Shown: one piece after another, positions 18,546-27,799 of the stretch
Layout of the letters: every line of letters begins with the position of its first letter
Position numbering within the stretch: the first letter of the stretch is position 1
NCBI RefSeq assembly: GCF_031119335.1
Contig: NZ_JAVHXT010000003.1
Coordinates: 167,385 to 231,384 of the forward strand
Length of the DNA stretch: 64,000 bases
DNA from: Pedobacter sp.
GTDB taxonomy: Bacteria; Bacteroidota; Bacteroidia; Sphingobacteriales; Sphingobacteriaceae
Reading direction: 5' to 3'
Program-made: the position numbers and the translations under genes
Notes under the pieces: model-generated
Seen by the model: only the letters and a program-made list of their open reading frames with translations
What the model was told of the DNA's origin: nothing
Database searches by the model: none

Positions 18546-18576
18546 TCATCTCGACCGTAGTGGAGAGATCTTTGAA
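18546..18576. repeat. Half copy of CGTCATCTCGACC...GAGAGATCT repeat
   Basis: Reads CGTCATCTCGACCGTAGTGG then AGAGATCTTTG, one arm of a Bacteroidota-type palindrome related to 6175-6252; no opposing arm here. Confidence 0.5.
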
Positions 18577-18604
18577 CTAGCAAAATATAGAAATTAAATA
18601 GATC

Positions 18605-18698
18605 AAACACCCCGGTCTTCGACCACCCCTCTGGAAGAGGGGAATATAGAGTGCAATTCCCCTCTTCCAGAGGGGTGCCCAACGGGTTGGGGTGTTTT
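18605..18698. repeat. Family B nested palindrome (AACACCCCGGTCTTCGACC...)
   Basis: Outer arms AAACACCCCGGTCTTCGACC and GCCCAACGGGTTGGGGTGTT enclose a near-perfect inner hairpin ACCCCTCTGGAAGAGGGGAA / TTCCCCTCTTCCAGAGGGGT. Lies between convergent genes. The copy at 48372-48460 has the same plan in the opposite orientation. Confidence 0.85.
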
Positions 18699-18716
18699 TA
18701 TAATTTAGATGAAATG

Positions 18717-19880
18717 CTACTCCTTAATCAACCTTGCTACAAACATGCTATCTGCTTTGTCGTTGTAGCCTTTAATCAATTCCATACTTTCCAATTTCAA
18801 CGGGAATTTCTCTAACAAATAAGCCACCACATCTTCGTTTTCCTGTTTAAAAACAGAGCAAGTCATGTAAATTAAAGGTTTGCCGGGCTTTAAATACTTC
18901 ACTACATTCTCAGCGATAGCTTTTTGCAACTTCACATAGTTAGCCACTTTGTACTCTTCAAAGAAATACAACATTTCAGGTGTTCGTCCCCAAGTACCAG
19001 CACCAGAGCAAGGCGCATCTAACAAAATGCCATCAAACTCGTAATGATGTAATATCTGGTCGTTGTTTTGCAAAAGATCTATGGTCTTTTTCTGGAAATC
19101 CTTAATCCCAGCAGCAATGAAACGCTCTTGCAAATTACCTAAACTAGTTTCCCTTACATCGCTGGCAAGTAATTTAACTTTTGGTTCTAGGCTATGAATG
19201 AGTAACGATTTTCCACCAGATGCCGCACAGCAATCCCACCAATAATCGTAAGGTTGCGGCTTAAAGTAATCGCCAGTTTTTTGGGAAGAAAAATCTTGCA
19301 CTTGGTACAAACGAGCATCATCGATAATCTGCTCTAACTTTGTTCCGTTAGGCAATGCCAAAGTAGTATCTGTCAATTCCTGTACAGCAACACCCGCAGC
19401 TTCAATTTTAGATTTAATGGTTGGCAAATGCGTTTCTTTAACGCGAATAAATAAATCTGGCTGAACAAATAACGATAGCAGAAAAGCTTCTTTGTCAACT
19501 CCTTCTGAAAGCTCATGCTTAAATGGGAAAACATCCTTCAAATCAAAATCAGGATATTGAGATTTTACAAAAGCTACCTTATCTACCAAAGGCAAAGAAA
19601 TATGCTCTGCAGCCTTAGGAAAAGTACTTTCAGTAATCAAACTTAAATCGGCGTTACAAAGAAAATCGGCTACAGCCAAACGTTCTATAGTTGACAAATT
19701 AGGCAAAGCCTTGCCTAACCTAAAGTAACTATAGAGGTACCTACTTGCCCATCTCCTATCCGAAGAGCCCATTTGCTTATTCTGTTTAAAATAGATAACC
19801 AAATGACGATGCAATGGCAACTTACCATCGTAACTTGCTAAAACCTGCTCAAACGCTCGGATATGATGGTGTACTTTCAT
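18717..19880 (-). CDS. RsmB/NOP family class I SAM-dependent RNA methyltransferase
   Basis: 387 residues. Seen: an N-terminal helical region, SAM-binding WWDCCAASGGKSLLIHSL, motif IV DAPCSGAGTWGRTPE with one cysteine and motif VI YMTCSVFKQENEDVV with the catalytic cysteine. Known: RsmB/RsmF-type enzymes make 5-methylcytosine in rRNA; two cysteines serve for attack and release. The exact site modified cannot be told. Single gene with repeats on both sides. Confidence 0.9.
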   Translation of the reverse strand: MKVHHHIRAFEQVLASYDGKLPLHRHLVIYFKQNKQMGSSDRRWASRYLYSYFRLGKALPNLSTIERLAVADFLCNADLSLITESTFPKAAEHISLPLVDKVAFVKSQYPDFDLKDVFPFKHELSEGVDKEAFLLSLFVQPDLFIRVKETHLPTIKSKIEAAGVAVQELTDTTLALPNGTKLEQIIDDARLYQVQDFSSQKTGDYFKPQPYDYWWDCCAASGGKSLLIHSLEPKVKLLASDVRETSLGNLQERFIAAGIKDFQKKTIDLLQNNDQILHHYEFDGILLDAPCSGAGTWGRTPEMLYFFEEYKVANYVKLQKAIAENVVKYLKPGKPLIYMTCSVFKQENEDVVAYLLEKFPLKLESMELIKGYNDKADSMFVARLIKE

Positions 19881-19944
19881 TAAATTAAATTGTTGTATTG
19901 TAGAATTGCTTTATTGTTGGTTAAAAGTTCCTCCGTAAATCCTC

Positions 19945-20070
19945 AGTCATTGCAAGTTTTGCGAAGCAATCTTAAAGCGTTTTAATAAATAGATTGCTAG
20001 TCCTTCCACTTCCAATGCCAAGAACTTTTCTCTCCCTTAGGGAGAGATGCCGACGGCAGAGAGGGCTTTT
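19945..20070. repeat. Degenerate family A copy followed by family C copy
   Basis: AGTCATTGCAAGTTTTGCGA and AGATTGCTAGTCC form an eroded family A copy (19945-20020). From 20027 TTTCTCTCCCTTAGGGAGAG then ATGCCGACGGCAGAGAGGGC is family C. The second copy touches the stop codon of the lipoprotein gene that ends at 20069. Confidence 0.65.
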
Positions 20071-21313
20071 AATCCACTTGCACTAATGCTGTATTTCTAT
20101 ACTGTAACATCATCAAGTGCTGGTTGTAATAGCCATATTCCGCATCGTAACCGAAATTAAAATCGTTATGCAAACCTTTATAATTTTCTTTTACAATAAA
20201 ATCTGCATAATTCGCTCCATGCTTAGCAATCAACTTACCAAAATAATAGCCCACATCAAAACCTTTAAAAGCATATTCTGTAGGCTCAAACTCGTACTTA
20301 GTTCGATAGGCCTTCACAAAATTAATTACTTTATTATTCTTGTAATCGATATAATATGAAGAACTCAACACCGTTTGCAGGTTCTGCAACTGATCGATAT
20401 TATAGGTTTGTTTTGCCCAATTGGGGTGACCGAAAACTTGAATTGGATAGCCAGCAATGTTTTTCAAACGATGTAGCTTGGTTAAGCTCGGAGCAACAAA
20501 CGGAGCATCATCAGAACACACAATAACGGCATACTTTTTACCTTTTACCATCTTCGTTTCAAACACATAGGTGGATGAAAATTCCTGTACCACAAAACTT
20601 GGATGTTTCGCTGCAAATTGCTTTCTAATCGGCGCTGCGAAAGCTTCGTCAGATGATTTTTTGGTATTAATGAGCACCACAATAGTTTGATCTGCCTTGT
20701 ACTGCTTAGCAATATAATCTGCAGCTTTAATTCCATGCTGCTCAATATCGTTCACTACAGAAATTAAGTACGGATTGTTAAACTCACTCGGTTTCGAAGC
20801 CGCCAAAGGAGATATCAACGGCATTTTATTAGCTTCCGAAAAGCTCGTCATATACTTAATGCCATCGGGAAATATCGGGCCTATCAGCAAATTACTGCTT
20901 TTAACAGCTTCCCGTTTAATCAAGCCAGCCAACTGACTGTTATCATCTCTACTATCAAAAACATTTACCTTAAAATTTAAGCCTTCGTTAGCGGCAGAAT
21001 CAATGCCCAACATTAAGCCTTGATAGAAATCAATAGCCATATCGGCTTTGCCAATTTGTACTTTGGTAACCGTTTTTAAATTGAATTTATTCAACTGAAA
21101 AGGCACAAAAACACTGATATTACCTTGCGTAAATTTGGTAGCAGTTTTTTGTTCAACAGGTTTAGCCGGGGTTTTCACCACCGGCTTAGTTATTTTGGGC
21201 GAACAACTCGCCAACACAGCAATAAATGCTAGTATATAAAGCGTTGAAATGTTTCTAACCACATAGGCAGATAGATTTTTATGGAAAAAAAACTTCAAAA
21301 ATCTACTAATCAT
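20069..21313 (-). CDS. Periplasmic-binding-protein-like lipoprotein
   Basis: 414 residues. Start set at MISRFLKFFF (ATG 21313), 46 bases after the guaA stop; the frame is open further up but would run inside guaA. Seen: long N-region, hydrophobic core and lipobox VLASC with C37, then a type I periplasmic-binding fold: DFYQGLMLGIDSAANEG, LLIGPIFPDGIKYM, MPLISPLAASKP, and a late AFKGFDVGYYFGKLIAKHG. Known: resembles Leu/Ile/Val-binding and LpoA-like proteins; relatives in Bacteroidota often lack transporter partners, as here. May be a cell-wall regulator or sensor; not certain. Confidence 0.8.
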   Translation of the reverse strand: MISRFLKFFFHKNLSAYVVRNISTLYILAFIAVLASCSPKITKPVVKTPAKPVEQKTATKFTQGNISVFVPFQLNKFNLKTVTKVQIGKADMAIDFYQGLMLGIDSAANEGLNFKVNVFDSRDDNSQLAGLIKREAVKSSNLLIGPIFPDGIKYMTSFSEANKMPLISPLAASKPSEFNNPYLISVVNDIEQHGIKAADYIAKQYKADQTIVVLINTKKSSDEAFAAPIRKQFAAKHPSFVVQEFSSTYVFETKMVKGKKYAVIVCSDDAPFVAPSLTKLHRLKNIAGYPIQVFGHPNWAKQTYNIDQLQNLQTVLSSSYYIDYKNNKVINFVKAYRTKYEFEPTEYAFKGFDVGYYFGKLIAKHGANYADFIVKENYKGLHNDFNFGYDAEYGYYNQHLMMLQYRNTALVQVD

Positions 21314-21359
21314 ATCTATAAAAAATACAACTATGTGTCTATGTGTTTTTAATTTATGC

Positions 21360-22886
21360 TTATTCCCACTCAATAGTTGCTGGCGGTTTCGAACTAATAT
21401 CATACACAACTCGGTTAATCCCTCTTACTTTATTGATAATTTCATTGGATATTTTAGCGAGTACCGGATAAGGCAAATGGCACCAATCTGCAGTCATACC
21501 ATCTAACGATTCTACCGCTCTCAAAGCAATTACGTTCTCATAAGTACGTTCATCGCCCATTACACCTACCGAACGCACCGGTAAAAATATCGCTCCAGCT
21601 TGCCAAATTTGGTCGTATAAACCAGCATCTTTCAAGTTTTGGATGTAAATATGATCCGCTTCCTGTAATATCGCAATCTTTTCGGCAGTTACCTCTCCAA
21701 TAATTCTAATCCCTAAACCAGGACCAGGGAAAGGATGTCTACCTAAAATAAACGATTCTAAACCTAAAGTGTTTCCAACTCTGCGCACTTCATCCTTAAA
21801 TAACGTCTTAAGTGGCTCAACTACTTTTAGTTTCATAAAATCTGGCAAACCACCTACGTTATGGTGCGATTTAATGGTAGCCGAAGGACCATTCACAGAA
21901 ACCGACTCGATTACATCAGGATAGATCGTTCCCTGCGCTAACCACTTCACATCTTGAATTTGATGTGCTTCATCATCAAATACCTCGATAAATACACGAC
22001 CAATGATTTTACGTTTCTTCTCCGGATCTTCAACCCCAGCCAATTCACCTAAAAATCTTTCTTTAGCATCAACTCCTTTAATGTTTAAGCCAAAATCTTT
22101 GTATTGCTCCAATACATTTTCGTATTCGTTTTTACGTAATAAACCGTTATCTACGAAAATACAATGTAAGTTTTTGCCAATCGCTTTGTGCAATAAAACC
22201 GCAGCAACACTACTATCTACACCGCCAGAAAGTGCTAAAACAACTTTATCATCACCTAACTGCGCTTTCAACTCGGCTATGGTAGTTTCTGCAAAAGCAT
22301 CCGAAGTCCAATCTTGACTACAGCCGCAAATACCAACTAAGAAGTTGCTTAATAAAGTTTTACCATCGGTACTGTGCGTTACTTCTGGGTGAAATTGGAT
22401 AGCATAAGTCTGCTCGCCTTTTACCTGATAACCAGCTACTCTAACTTCAGATGTACTTGCAATAATTTCGAAATTTTCTGGCACTTGAGTAATCGAATCA
22501 CCGTGGCTCATCCATACTTGCGAATCAACTAAAATACCTTTAAACAACGGATTTTCGTTGTTCACAAAGCTCAAATTAGCTCTACCGTACTCTCTCGTTG
22601 CCGATGCTTCTACATTTCCTCCGCTTTGTTGTGCAATAAACTGCGCTCCGTAACAAACCGCCAATAATGGGTAAGCTTTAAACAAATTCAAGTCTACAAA
22701 TGGCGCATTTTCTTGACGCACAGAAGATGGACTTCCCGAAAGGATAACTCCTTTTACTGTTGAATCTAATTCTGGAATGTTGTTAAATGGATGAATTTCG
22801 CAGTACACATTTAATTCGCGAACACGACGTGCAATAAGCTGTGTAAATTGCGAACCAAAATCGAGGATAATGATTTTTTCTAGCAT
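21360..22886 (-). CDS. guaA: GMP synthase (glutamine-hydrolysing)
   Basis: 508 residues, full length. Seen: class I amidotransferase domain with [10 protein letters not shown] (nucleophile cysteine) and [13 protein letters not shown]-pyrophosphatase domain with the PP-loop [11 protein letters not shown], and the C-terminal dimerisation segment [15 protein letters not shown] ending in PPATIEWE. Reaction: XMP + ATP + glutamine to GMP, in the cytoplasm. ATG 22886 chosen over a TTG two codons earlier. A TACCTTTG box lies only 3 bases upstream of it. Confidence 0.97.
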   Translation of the reverse strand: MLEKIIILDFGSQFTQLIARRVRELNVYCEIHPFNNIPELDSTVKGVILSGSPSSVRQENAPFVDLNLFKAYPLLAVCYGAQFIAQQSGGNVEASATREYGRANLSFVNNENPLFKGILVDSQVWMSHGDSITQVPENFEIIASTSEVRVAGYQVKGEQTYAIQFHPEVTHSTDGKTLLSNFLVGICGCSQDWTSDAFAETTIAELKAQLGDDKVVLALSGGVDSSVAAVLLHKAIGKNLHCIFVDNGLLRKNEYENVLEQYKDFGLNIKGVDAKERFLGELAGVEDPEKKRKIIGRVFIEVFDDEAHQIQDVKWLAQGTIYPDVIESVSVNGPSATIKSHHNVGGLPDFMKLKVVEPLKTLFKDEVRRVGNTLGLESFILGRHPFPGPGLGIRIIGEVTAEKIAILQEADHIYIQNLKDAGLYDQIWQAGAIFLPVRSVGVMGDERTYENVIALRAVESLDGMTADWCHLPYPVLAKISNEIINKVRGINRVVYDISSKPPATIEWE

Positions 22887-22889
22887 GCG

Positions 22890-22897
22890 CAAAGGTA
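22890..22897 (-). promoter_or_regulatory. Candidate -7 box (TACCTTTG) of guaA
   Basis: On the minus strand TACCTTTG matches the Bacteroidota -7 consensus TAnnTTTG and ends 3 bases before the ATG. If used, the mRNA would start at or near the A of the ATG (leaderless). No TTTG at the -33 position, so the call is weak. Confidence 0.35.
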
Positions 22898-22983
22898 AGG
22901 AAATTTACGATTTTAGAAGTACGATTTTAGATTTGATTACTGATTAATTTATGAAGAGCAATTTTAGTGCTTTTCGGCTGCGA

Positions 22984-23057
22984 AAGCCCTGCTATCCGCT
23001 TTATCCCGATATCCTTCGTCAAACTCAGGATGACATCGGGATGCTCGCTCCTATCAG
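22984..23057. repeat. Family F repeat (GCCCTGCTATCCGC...)
   Basis: GCCCTGCTATCCGCTTTATC then CCGATATCC..., and GACATCGGGATGCTCGCTCC; TATCCCGAT pairs with ATCGGGA. Related to 13719-13768. Part of the 22887-23272 gap, which holds repeats only. Confidence 0.6.
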
Positions 23058-23108
23058 GTCTATTTAACTCAAAACATTGCTTAAATCAAACGCAGATGTA
23101 ACTCATGC

Positions 23109-23193
23109 CGTCATTGCGAGGAACGAAGCAATCTTAATGCGATAGTTTTTTCCTTAACGCACTTGTGAGATTGCTTCGTACCTCGCAATGACG
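23109..23193. repeat. Family A palindromic repeat
   Basis: CGTCATTGCGAGGAACGAAG and GATTGCTTCGTACCTCGCAA then TGACG. Lies downstream of the dCMP deaminase gene and upstream of guaA. A half copy of the ACCACCTAAG repeat follows at about 23243-23267. Confidence 0.85.
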
Positions 23194-23272
23194 AACTTTT
23201 TAATTTTTCATCTGATAGTTAATAAAACATAAAAACTAAAATGAACTAAGGTGGCTTAGGTGGTAAACAAAC

Positions 23273-23731
23273 CTAATTGCCACTCAACAACGTAGTCTTC
23301 ACCCCAAATCTATTCAAGAAATCTACACCTTCATCGCTAGCTAAACCTTTATAAGCGGCATAAGAATCACGATAGAAAACTTCTCTAATTCCAGATGATA
23401 AAATTAACCTGGCGCAAGCAATACAAGGAGACAAGGTAGTATATAACGTAGATCCTTCTATTTTAGAGCCGTTTTTTACAGCATACAGAATGGCATTTTC
23501 TTCTGCATGTAAGGCTAAAGAACAGCTACCTTTGCTATCTCTAGCACAACCAGTTTCTGGCCATTCTTCATCACAATTATGCGTTTCTGGCGGTGGACCA
23601 TTGTAACCAATGGAAATAATTCGGGTATCTTTTGTTAGCACTGCACCTACATGAGCTCTCACACAATGCGAACGACTGGCAAGATCAGATGCCAAGTTCA
23701 TATAAATTTCATTAAAAGATTTTTTTGCCAT
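23273..23731 (-). CDS. Deoxycytidylate (dCMP) deaminase family protein
   Basis: 152 residues from MAKKSFNEIYMN; the longer open frame upstream has no support. Seen: zinc site H75-A-E77 (HAEEN) and P102-C103-x-x-C106 (PCIACA), the allosteric-type RSHCVRAHVGAVL start and YNGPPPETHNC, which matches ComEB/dCMP deaminases. Known: converts dCMP to dUMP for thymidylate synthesis, in the cytoplasm. Monocistronic or first gene with no near partner. Confidence 0.92.
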   Translation of the reverse strand: MAKKSFNEIYMNLASDLASRSHCVRAHVGAVLTKDTRIISIGYNGPPPETHNCDEEWPETGCARDSKGSCSLALHAEENAILYAVKNGSKIEGSTLYTTLSPCIACARLILSSGIREVFYRDSYAAYKGLASDEGVDFLNRFGVKTTLLSGN

Positions 23732-23818
23732 GTAGATTGAATAAAAAAGCCCTCCGAGAAATCGAAGAGCTTTCAAAATTAATGTTTTTATTGTGTTCGA
23801 AAAATATCTATTTCCGAT

Positions 23819-25105
23819 TTAACTTTTTGCACCAGCTTTATGCCCTTTTGTGGCGAAGTAAATAATGTATAAATAGCCTGGTAACATTGCATACAAGAAT
23901 GCGTGCTGAAAGTCGATATGCAATTTATCTTTCATAAAGCCGTAAACCAATGGCCAAATTGCACCACCGGCAATACCCATAATCATAATAGCAGAGCCTG
24001 TTTTGGTAAATTTACCCAAGCCTTTAATACCTAGTGGAAAAATAGCAGGCCACATCAACGAGTTTGCCAAACCTAATAAAGCCACAAACCAAAAAGAAAT
24101 AACGCCAGAAGTAAACACCGACAATACGGTAAATAAAATACCAACTATGGTACAAACCATCAATGCCTTTTGCTGGCTTATGAATTTAGGAATAGTGGTC
24201 ATCCCTATTAAATAGCCCACCAACATAAAACCTAAAGTAAAGGCAGTAGCATTATCTCTAAAAACCTGAGGAACGGTACCTAACTCTCTAGCATAAGTAC
24301 CAATAATATCACCCGCCATTACTTCTACGGCAACACAAAAGAAAATAGCCAAAGAACCTAAGAAAAGATGAGGGTAATTGAAAATTGTTTTACGGGAAGT
24401 ACTTGCTCCTGTCTCAGAAACCTCTTCTTCATCCACATTAACTTCTGGAAGCTTAACAAACTTAAGCAGTAATGCAAAAACACCTAGAAATACCGCTAAT
24501 GCGATGTATGGTGTATGCAATTGATCTAGAAGCTCGTTTAATATCGACTGCTTTTCTGCTTCGGTAGCGGCACTCGCCAATCTGGCTTCTGCTGCGTTAG
24601 CACCTTTTAATAACAATGCACCTAAAACTATAGGAGCAATAATACCTGCAGTTTTATTACAAAAACCAGCTATAGAAATACGTTGAGCAGCACTATCTAT
24701 TGGACCTATGATACTTAAATACGGGTTTACAGCAGTTTGCAACAAAGCCATACCAGAGCCTTGCACAAATATGGCAGTTAAAAACAAAATGTAGCTACTT
24801 TGTTCGGCCGCTGGAATAAATAACAACGAACCTAAACCTAGAACAACAACGCTTGCTACTAAACCGTTATGAAAACCAATTTTCTTCAATATCCAAGAGC
24901 TTGGAATAGCCAAGAAAAAATAAGCAATATAAGAGGCAAAGGTTACTAAGAATGCTTGCAAGTCAGTTTCGAGATCAAATGCTTTTTTAGCAAACGGAAT
25001 AAGCGAGCCATTAGCCCAGGTAACAAAACCTAAAATAAAAAAGAAGGCACAACAAATTATCATTGGCAGTAATGCCGTTCTGTTTTGGTTTGGAATAGAA
25101 GTCAT
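23819..25105 (-). CDS. Sugar MFS transporter (FucP / glucose-galactose porter family)
   Basis: 428 residues, about 12 membrane segments. Seen: start FFFILGFVTWANGSLIPFAKKAF, the FucP-type motif after helix 1, AFLVTFASYIAYFFLAIPSSWI, and the mid-protein block LLQTAVNPYLSIIGP. Known: proton-coupled import of fucose, glucose/galactose or related sugars. It lies next to a paralogue on the same strand. A CAAACGTTTG site lies 80 bases upstream of the start and could be a LacI-type operator. Confidence 0.9.
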   Translation of the reverse strand: MTSIPNQNRTALLPMIICCAFFFILGFVTWANGSLIPFAKKAFDLETDLQAFLVTFASYIAYFFLAIPSSWILKKIGFHNGLVASVVVLGLGSLLFIPAAEQSSYILFLTAIFVQGSGMALLQTAVNPYLSIIGPIDSAAQRISIAGFCNKTAGIIAPIVLGALLLKGANAAEARLASAATEAEKQSILNELLDQLHTPYIALAVFLGVFALLLKFVKLPEVNVDEEEVSETGASTSRKTIFNYPHLFLGSLAIFFCVAVEVMAGDIIGTYARELGTVPQVFRDNATAFTLGFMLVGYLIGMTTIPKFISQQKALMVCTIVGILFTVLSVFTSGVISFWFVALLGLANSLMWPAIFPLGIKGLGKFTKTGSAIMIMGIAGGAIWPLVYGFMKDKLHIDFQHAFLYAMLPGYLYIIYFATKGHKAGAKS

Positions 25106-25185
25106 TGTTAGTTTGGTTTTAAATTTTCACCTAACTTAAACAAAACTGCTAGCATTTTAAATATTTTTAAAAATTTAAAACGCCG

Positions 25186-25195
25186 CAAACGTTTG
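25186..25195. promoter_or_regulatory. Candidate LacI-family operator (CAAACGTTTG)
   Basis: A perfect 10-base palindrome with a central CG, extended as GCCGCAAACGTTTGATT, lying between the terminator of one sugar transporter gene and the start of the next. LacI/GalR operators commonly have this form. No regulator gene is nearby. Confidence 0.4.
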
Positions 25196-25211
25196 ATTAG
25201 CCAACAAAAAA

Positions 25212-25240
25212 AGAGCTCTGACTATTAAAATCAGAGCTCT
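25212..25240 (-). terminator. Terminator hairpin after second sugar transporter
   Basis: AGAGCTCTGA, 9-base loop, TCAGAGCTCT, followed on the minus strand by TTTTTTTGTTGG. It ends transcription of the gene ending at 25264, so the two transporters are probably separate units. Confidence 0.85.
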
Positions 25241-25263
25241 ATTCATTGTGCTTTAAAATATTA

Positions 25264-26694
25264 TTAGTGTCCGCCCGAAACTTTTTTATCGAAGCTGATA
25301 CCTTGAGCTTTTAATACAGAACTAGCCTTTAGTGCATAGAATACTAAGTATGCAAAACAAAGCACGCCCACAACATAGCTATATTGTATTCCTGTGTACT
25401 CAGAAACATAGCCCTGCAAATAACTAATAAATCCGCCACCCATAATCATCATAATTAAAAAGCTACTGCCCTGACTAGTATTTTTGCCTAAACCACTAAC
25501 CGCTAAAGTAAAAATACACGGCCATAAAGTACTACAGAATAAACCTACACTAGTAAATGCATAAACACTTACCATTCCAGACGTAGACATGCCAGTAACT
25601 AATGCCAAAATACCTATTAACGAGAAAATCATCAGCATTCTAGCCGGATTACCTTTACTTAAAACGTCTGCTATGATTAACACCAAAATAATCAATCCGT
25701 AAACATAAAATGGAGCTAAGTCGTGCTTTGCAATAGCATTAACTAATAAGAAAACGCCAAAAGCTAAATACGGCGCTACAAATCTCAGTACTTTTTGCAG
25801 GCTGATTTTATCTGTAAATGCTTCAACTGCACCCGTCCATCTACCAATCATCATGCTTGCCCAATAAAGTGAAATATACGGTGCGATATCCTTCGTTGCG
25901 AAACCCAATTTGTGGCTCATGTAATCAGGTAAGTTACTCGCTGTAGATACTTCCACACCTACATAAACGAAAATAGCGATCATTCCTAAAACCAATTGAG
26001 GATATTTTAACGCAGATGTTCTACCACCAACTTCTTCTACATCAGCTTCGGCTAAAGCTGGTTTATCAGGCAAAGCCGAAAATTTTAAGAAGATAGCTAC
26101 CGCTAAAAACGCAGCGCCGAGAATTAAATAAGGAATTTTAACACTTTCAATATCAAGCGTTGTGCTTTCGCTTGTAGCTGTACCAAAAATTGCAAAACTT
26201 ACAATTAACGGTCCAATGGTTGTACCGAAATTATTGATACCGCCAGCCATTGTTAAACGTTGAGAACCCGTTTTTACCGGACCTAACGCAATAGCCAATG
26301 GGTTTGCTACCGTTTGCTGCAGAGAGAAACCTAAAGCTACTGTAAATAAACCAGCAAGCATTAAAGGAAATGAGCCCAAGTTTGCTGCCGGATAAAACAA
26401 CAAAGTACCTATTGCTGAAATAGCTAAACCTAACGCTAAACTGTTTTTATAGCCAATTTTGTTAATTAAATCAGTTTTCATTAACGCTGAGATACCGATA
26501 TAGATTAAAGAACCAACGGTGTAGGCAATATAAAATGCCAAAGAAACCAACTGGCTCTCGCTTTGAGATAGATGAAATGCTTCTTTAAATACAGGGATGA
26601 GAATGTCGTTACTTGCTGCTACGAAGCCCCAAAAGAAAAACACAGTTACTAAAGGGATAAACTGCGCCCAGTTGGTCTTTACATTTTGTTCCAT
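25264..26694 (-). CDS. Sugar MFS transporter (FucP family), second copy
   Basis: 476 residues, about 12 membrane segments, related in plan to its downstream neighbour. Seen: VFFFWGFVAASNDILIPVFK (the FucP signature), AFYIAYTVGSLIYIGISALM, and LQQTVANPLAIALGP. The longer loop around 205-230 (PDKPALAEADVEEVGGRTS) is charged. Known role: proton-linked sugar import. Divergent from a LysE gene; on its strand an inverted repeat AGTGTA/TACACT about 60-80 bases upstream may be regulatory. Confidence 0.9.
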   Translation of the reverse strand: MEQNVKTNWAQFIPLVTVFFFWGFVAASNDILIPVFKEAFHLSQSESQLVSLAFYIAYTVGSLIYIGISALMKTDLINKIGYKNSLALGLAISAIGTLLFYPAANLGSFPLMLAGLFTVALGFSLQQTVANPLAIALGPVKTGSQRLTMAGGINNFGTTIGPLIVSFAIFGTATSESTTLDIESVKIPYLILGAAFLAVAIFLKFSALPDKPALAEADVEEVGGRTSALKYPQLVLGMIAIFVYVGVEVSTASNLPDYMSHKLGFATKDIAPYISLYWASMMIGRWTGAVEAFTDKISLQKVLRFVAPYLAFGVFLLVNAIAKHDLAPFYVYGLIILVLIIADVLSKGNPARMLMIFSLIGILALVTGMSTSGMVSVYAFTSVGLFCSTLWPCIFTLAVSGLGKNTSQGSSFLIMMIMGGGFISYLQGYVSEYTGIQYSYVVGVLCFAYLVFYALKASSVLKAQGISFDKKVSGGH

Positions 26695-26897
26695 ATTTGG
26701 TTAAATATTTAAGGTTTGAAAATTTTGACTAACATAGGAATTTTTTACGAAAAATATAGTGTACAAAATACACTTTGATGCAAGCAGCACTACCAATAGT
26801 TTTAGCAAACTTTAGAAATCTAGATTTGTAAAAACTGAATAAAAATTGAGGTTTTAAAGCTGAAAATCGCATATTAGCAGAAATTACGAAAGCAAAC

Positions 26898-27521
26898 ATG
26901 TTTGAAGCAGTCATTTTGGGTATTGGTGCGGGATTGATTTCATCGTTTTTAACAGGTCCGGTTTTCTTCGCTATGATTAAAACCAGTATAGAAAGAGGTT
27001 TTAAAGCAGGCTTTTCTTTAGCCTCTGGCGTAATTGTTAGCGACCTTATTTTAATCACCATTGTACTTTTTGGTTCACATTTTTTTGAGTATAAAAGTGA
27101 GTTTGATAAATACGTAGGTATTATTGGCGGTATTTTTATTGTTGGTGTAGGTATGTACTACCTCCTATCAAATGTAAAAATTAACTACTCAGAAGGCGAT
27201 CACATCAAAGTGAGTAAACGTGGTTATGTGCTCAAAGGCTTTTTAATGTGTATCCTTACGCCCTCTACGTTAATGTTTTGGGTGGTGGTTAGTGGTATTA
27301 TCTCTGTAAAACTAGCTTCGCTGCCAGAAAAAATCTTCTGTTTCCTTATTGCTATGGCTACACAGTTGGCTATTGATGCTTTGAAAACCTTTTATGCCAG
27401 CAAACTCCGCTATCGGATCAAAGAGAATACCCTAAAAAAACTGAACAAAATTGCCGGAGTTGTCATCATCGGCTTTGCTATTTGGCTCATTGTAAAAACT
27501 TATTTCCAGTTTTACCAATAA
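26898..27521 (+). CDS. LysE family exporter
   Basis: 207 residues, six predicted helices. Seen: GIGAGLISSFLTGPVFFAMI (the LysE/RhtB opening with the conserved GP), GFKAGFSLASGVIVSDLIL, then a cytosolic loop near 95-115 and FLMCILTPSTLMFWVVV. Known: exports basic or other amino acids. Substrate unknown. Divergent from a sugar transporter; the next small gene follows after 46 bases. Confidence 0.9.
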   Translation: MFEAVILGIGAGLISSFLTGPVFFAMIKTSIERGFKAGFSLASGVIVSDLILITIVLFGSHFFEYKSEFDKYVGIIGGIFIVGVGMYYLLSNVKINYSEGDHIKVSKRGYVLKGFLMCILTPSTLMFWVVVSGIISVKLASLPEKIFCFLIAMATQLAIDALKTFYASKLRYRIKENTLKKLNKIAGVVIIGFAIWLIVKTYFQFYQ

Positions 27522-27567
27522 AACAAGTCCTACATTGCATTGTTAATTTATAACAAATTATGTTGTT

Positions 27568-27774
27568 ATGGAACCTTTTGAAATTAACTTAGTAGGGCAA
27601 ACGTTAACTATCCAACCACGTTTAGATGGCGCTTATGATATTTTTGAAGGCAGCAAATTAATTGGCACTGTTATTTCCGTTGCGGTTAATGAACAAACCA
27701 ACTGGACTTCGGAAGAGTTAGGAAATGATTATGCTAAACAGATTGGGGAGTTGATTGATGAGTATAAGCTTTAG
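27568..27774 (+). CDS. Small conserved-looking protein of unknown function
   Basis: 68 residues, acidic, no signal peptide or helix of membrane type. The sequence begins MEPFEINLVGQTLTIQPRLD, suggesting a short beta-rich fold (a strand-turn-strand around YDIFEGSKLIGTV), and ends in a helical EQIGELIDEYKL-like tail. I do not know its family. Coding is supported by position and clean codon use between the LysE gene and the convergent apbE. Confidence 0.6.
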   Translation: MEPFEINLVGQTLTIQPRLDGAYDIFEGSKLIGTVISVAVNEQTNWTSEELGNDYAKQIGELIDEYKL

Positions 27775-27799
27775 TTTAGTTGCTAAAATGTCGTCATTT

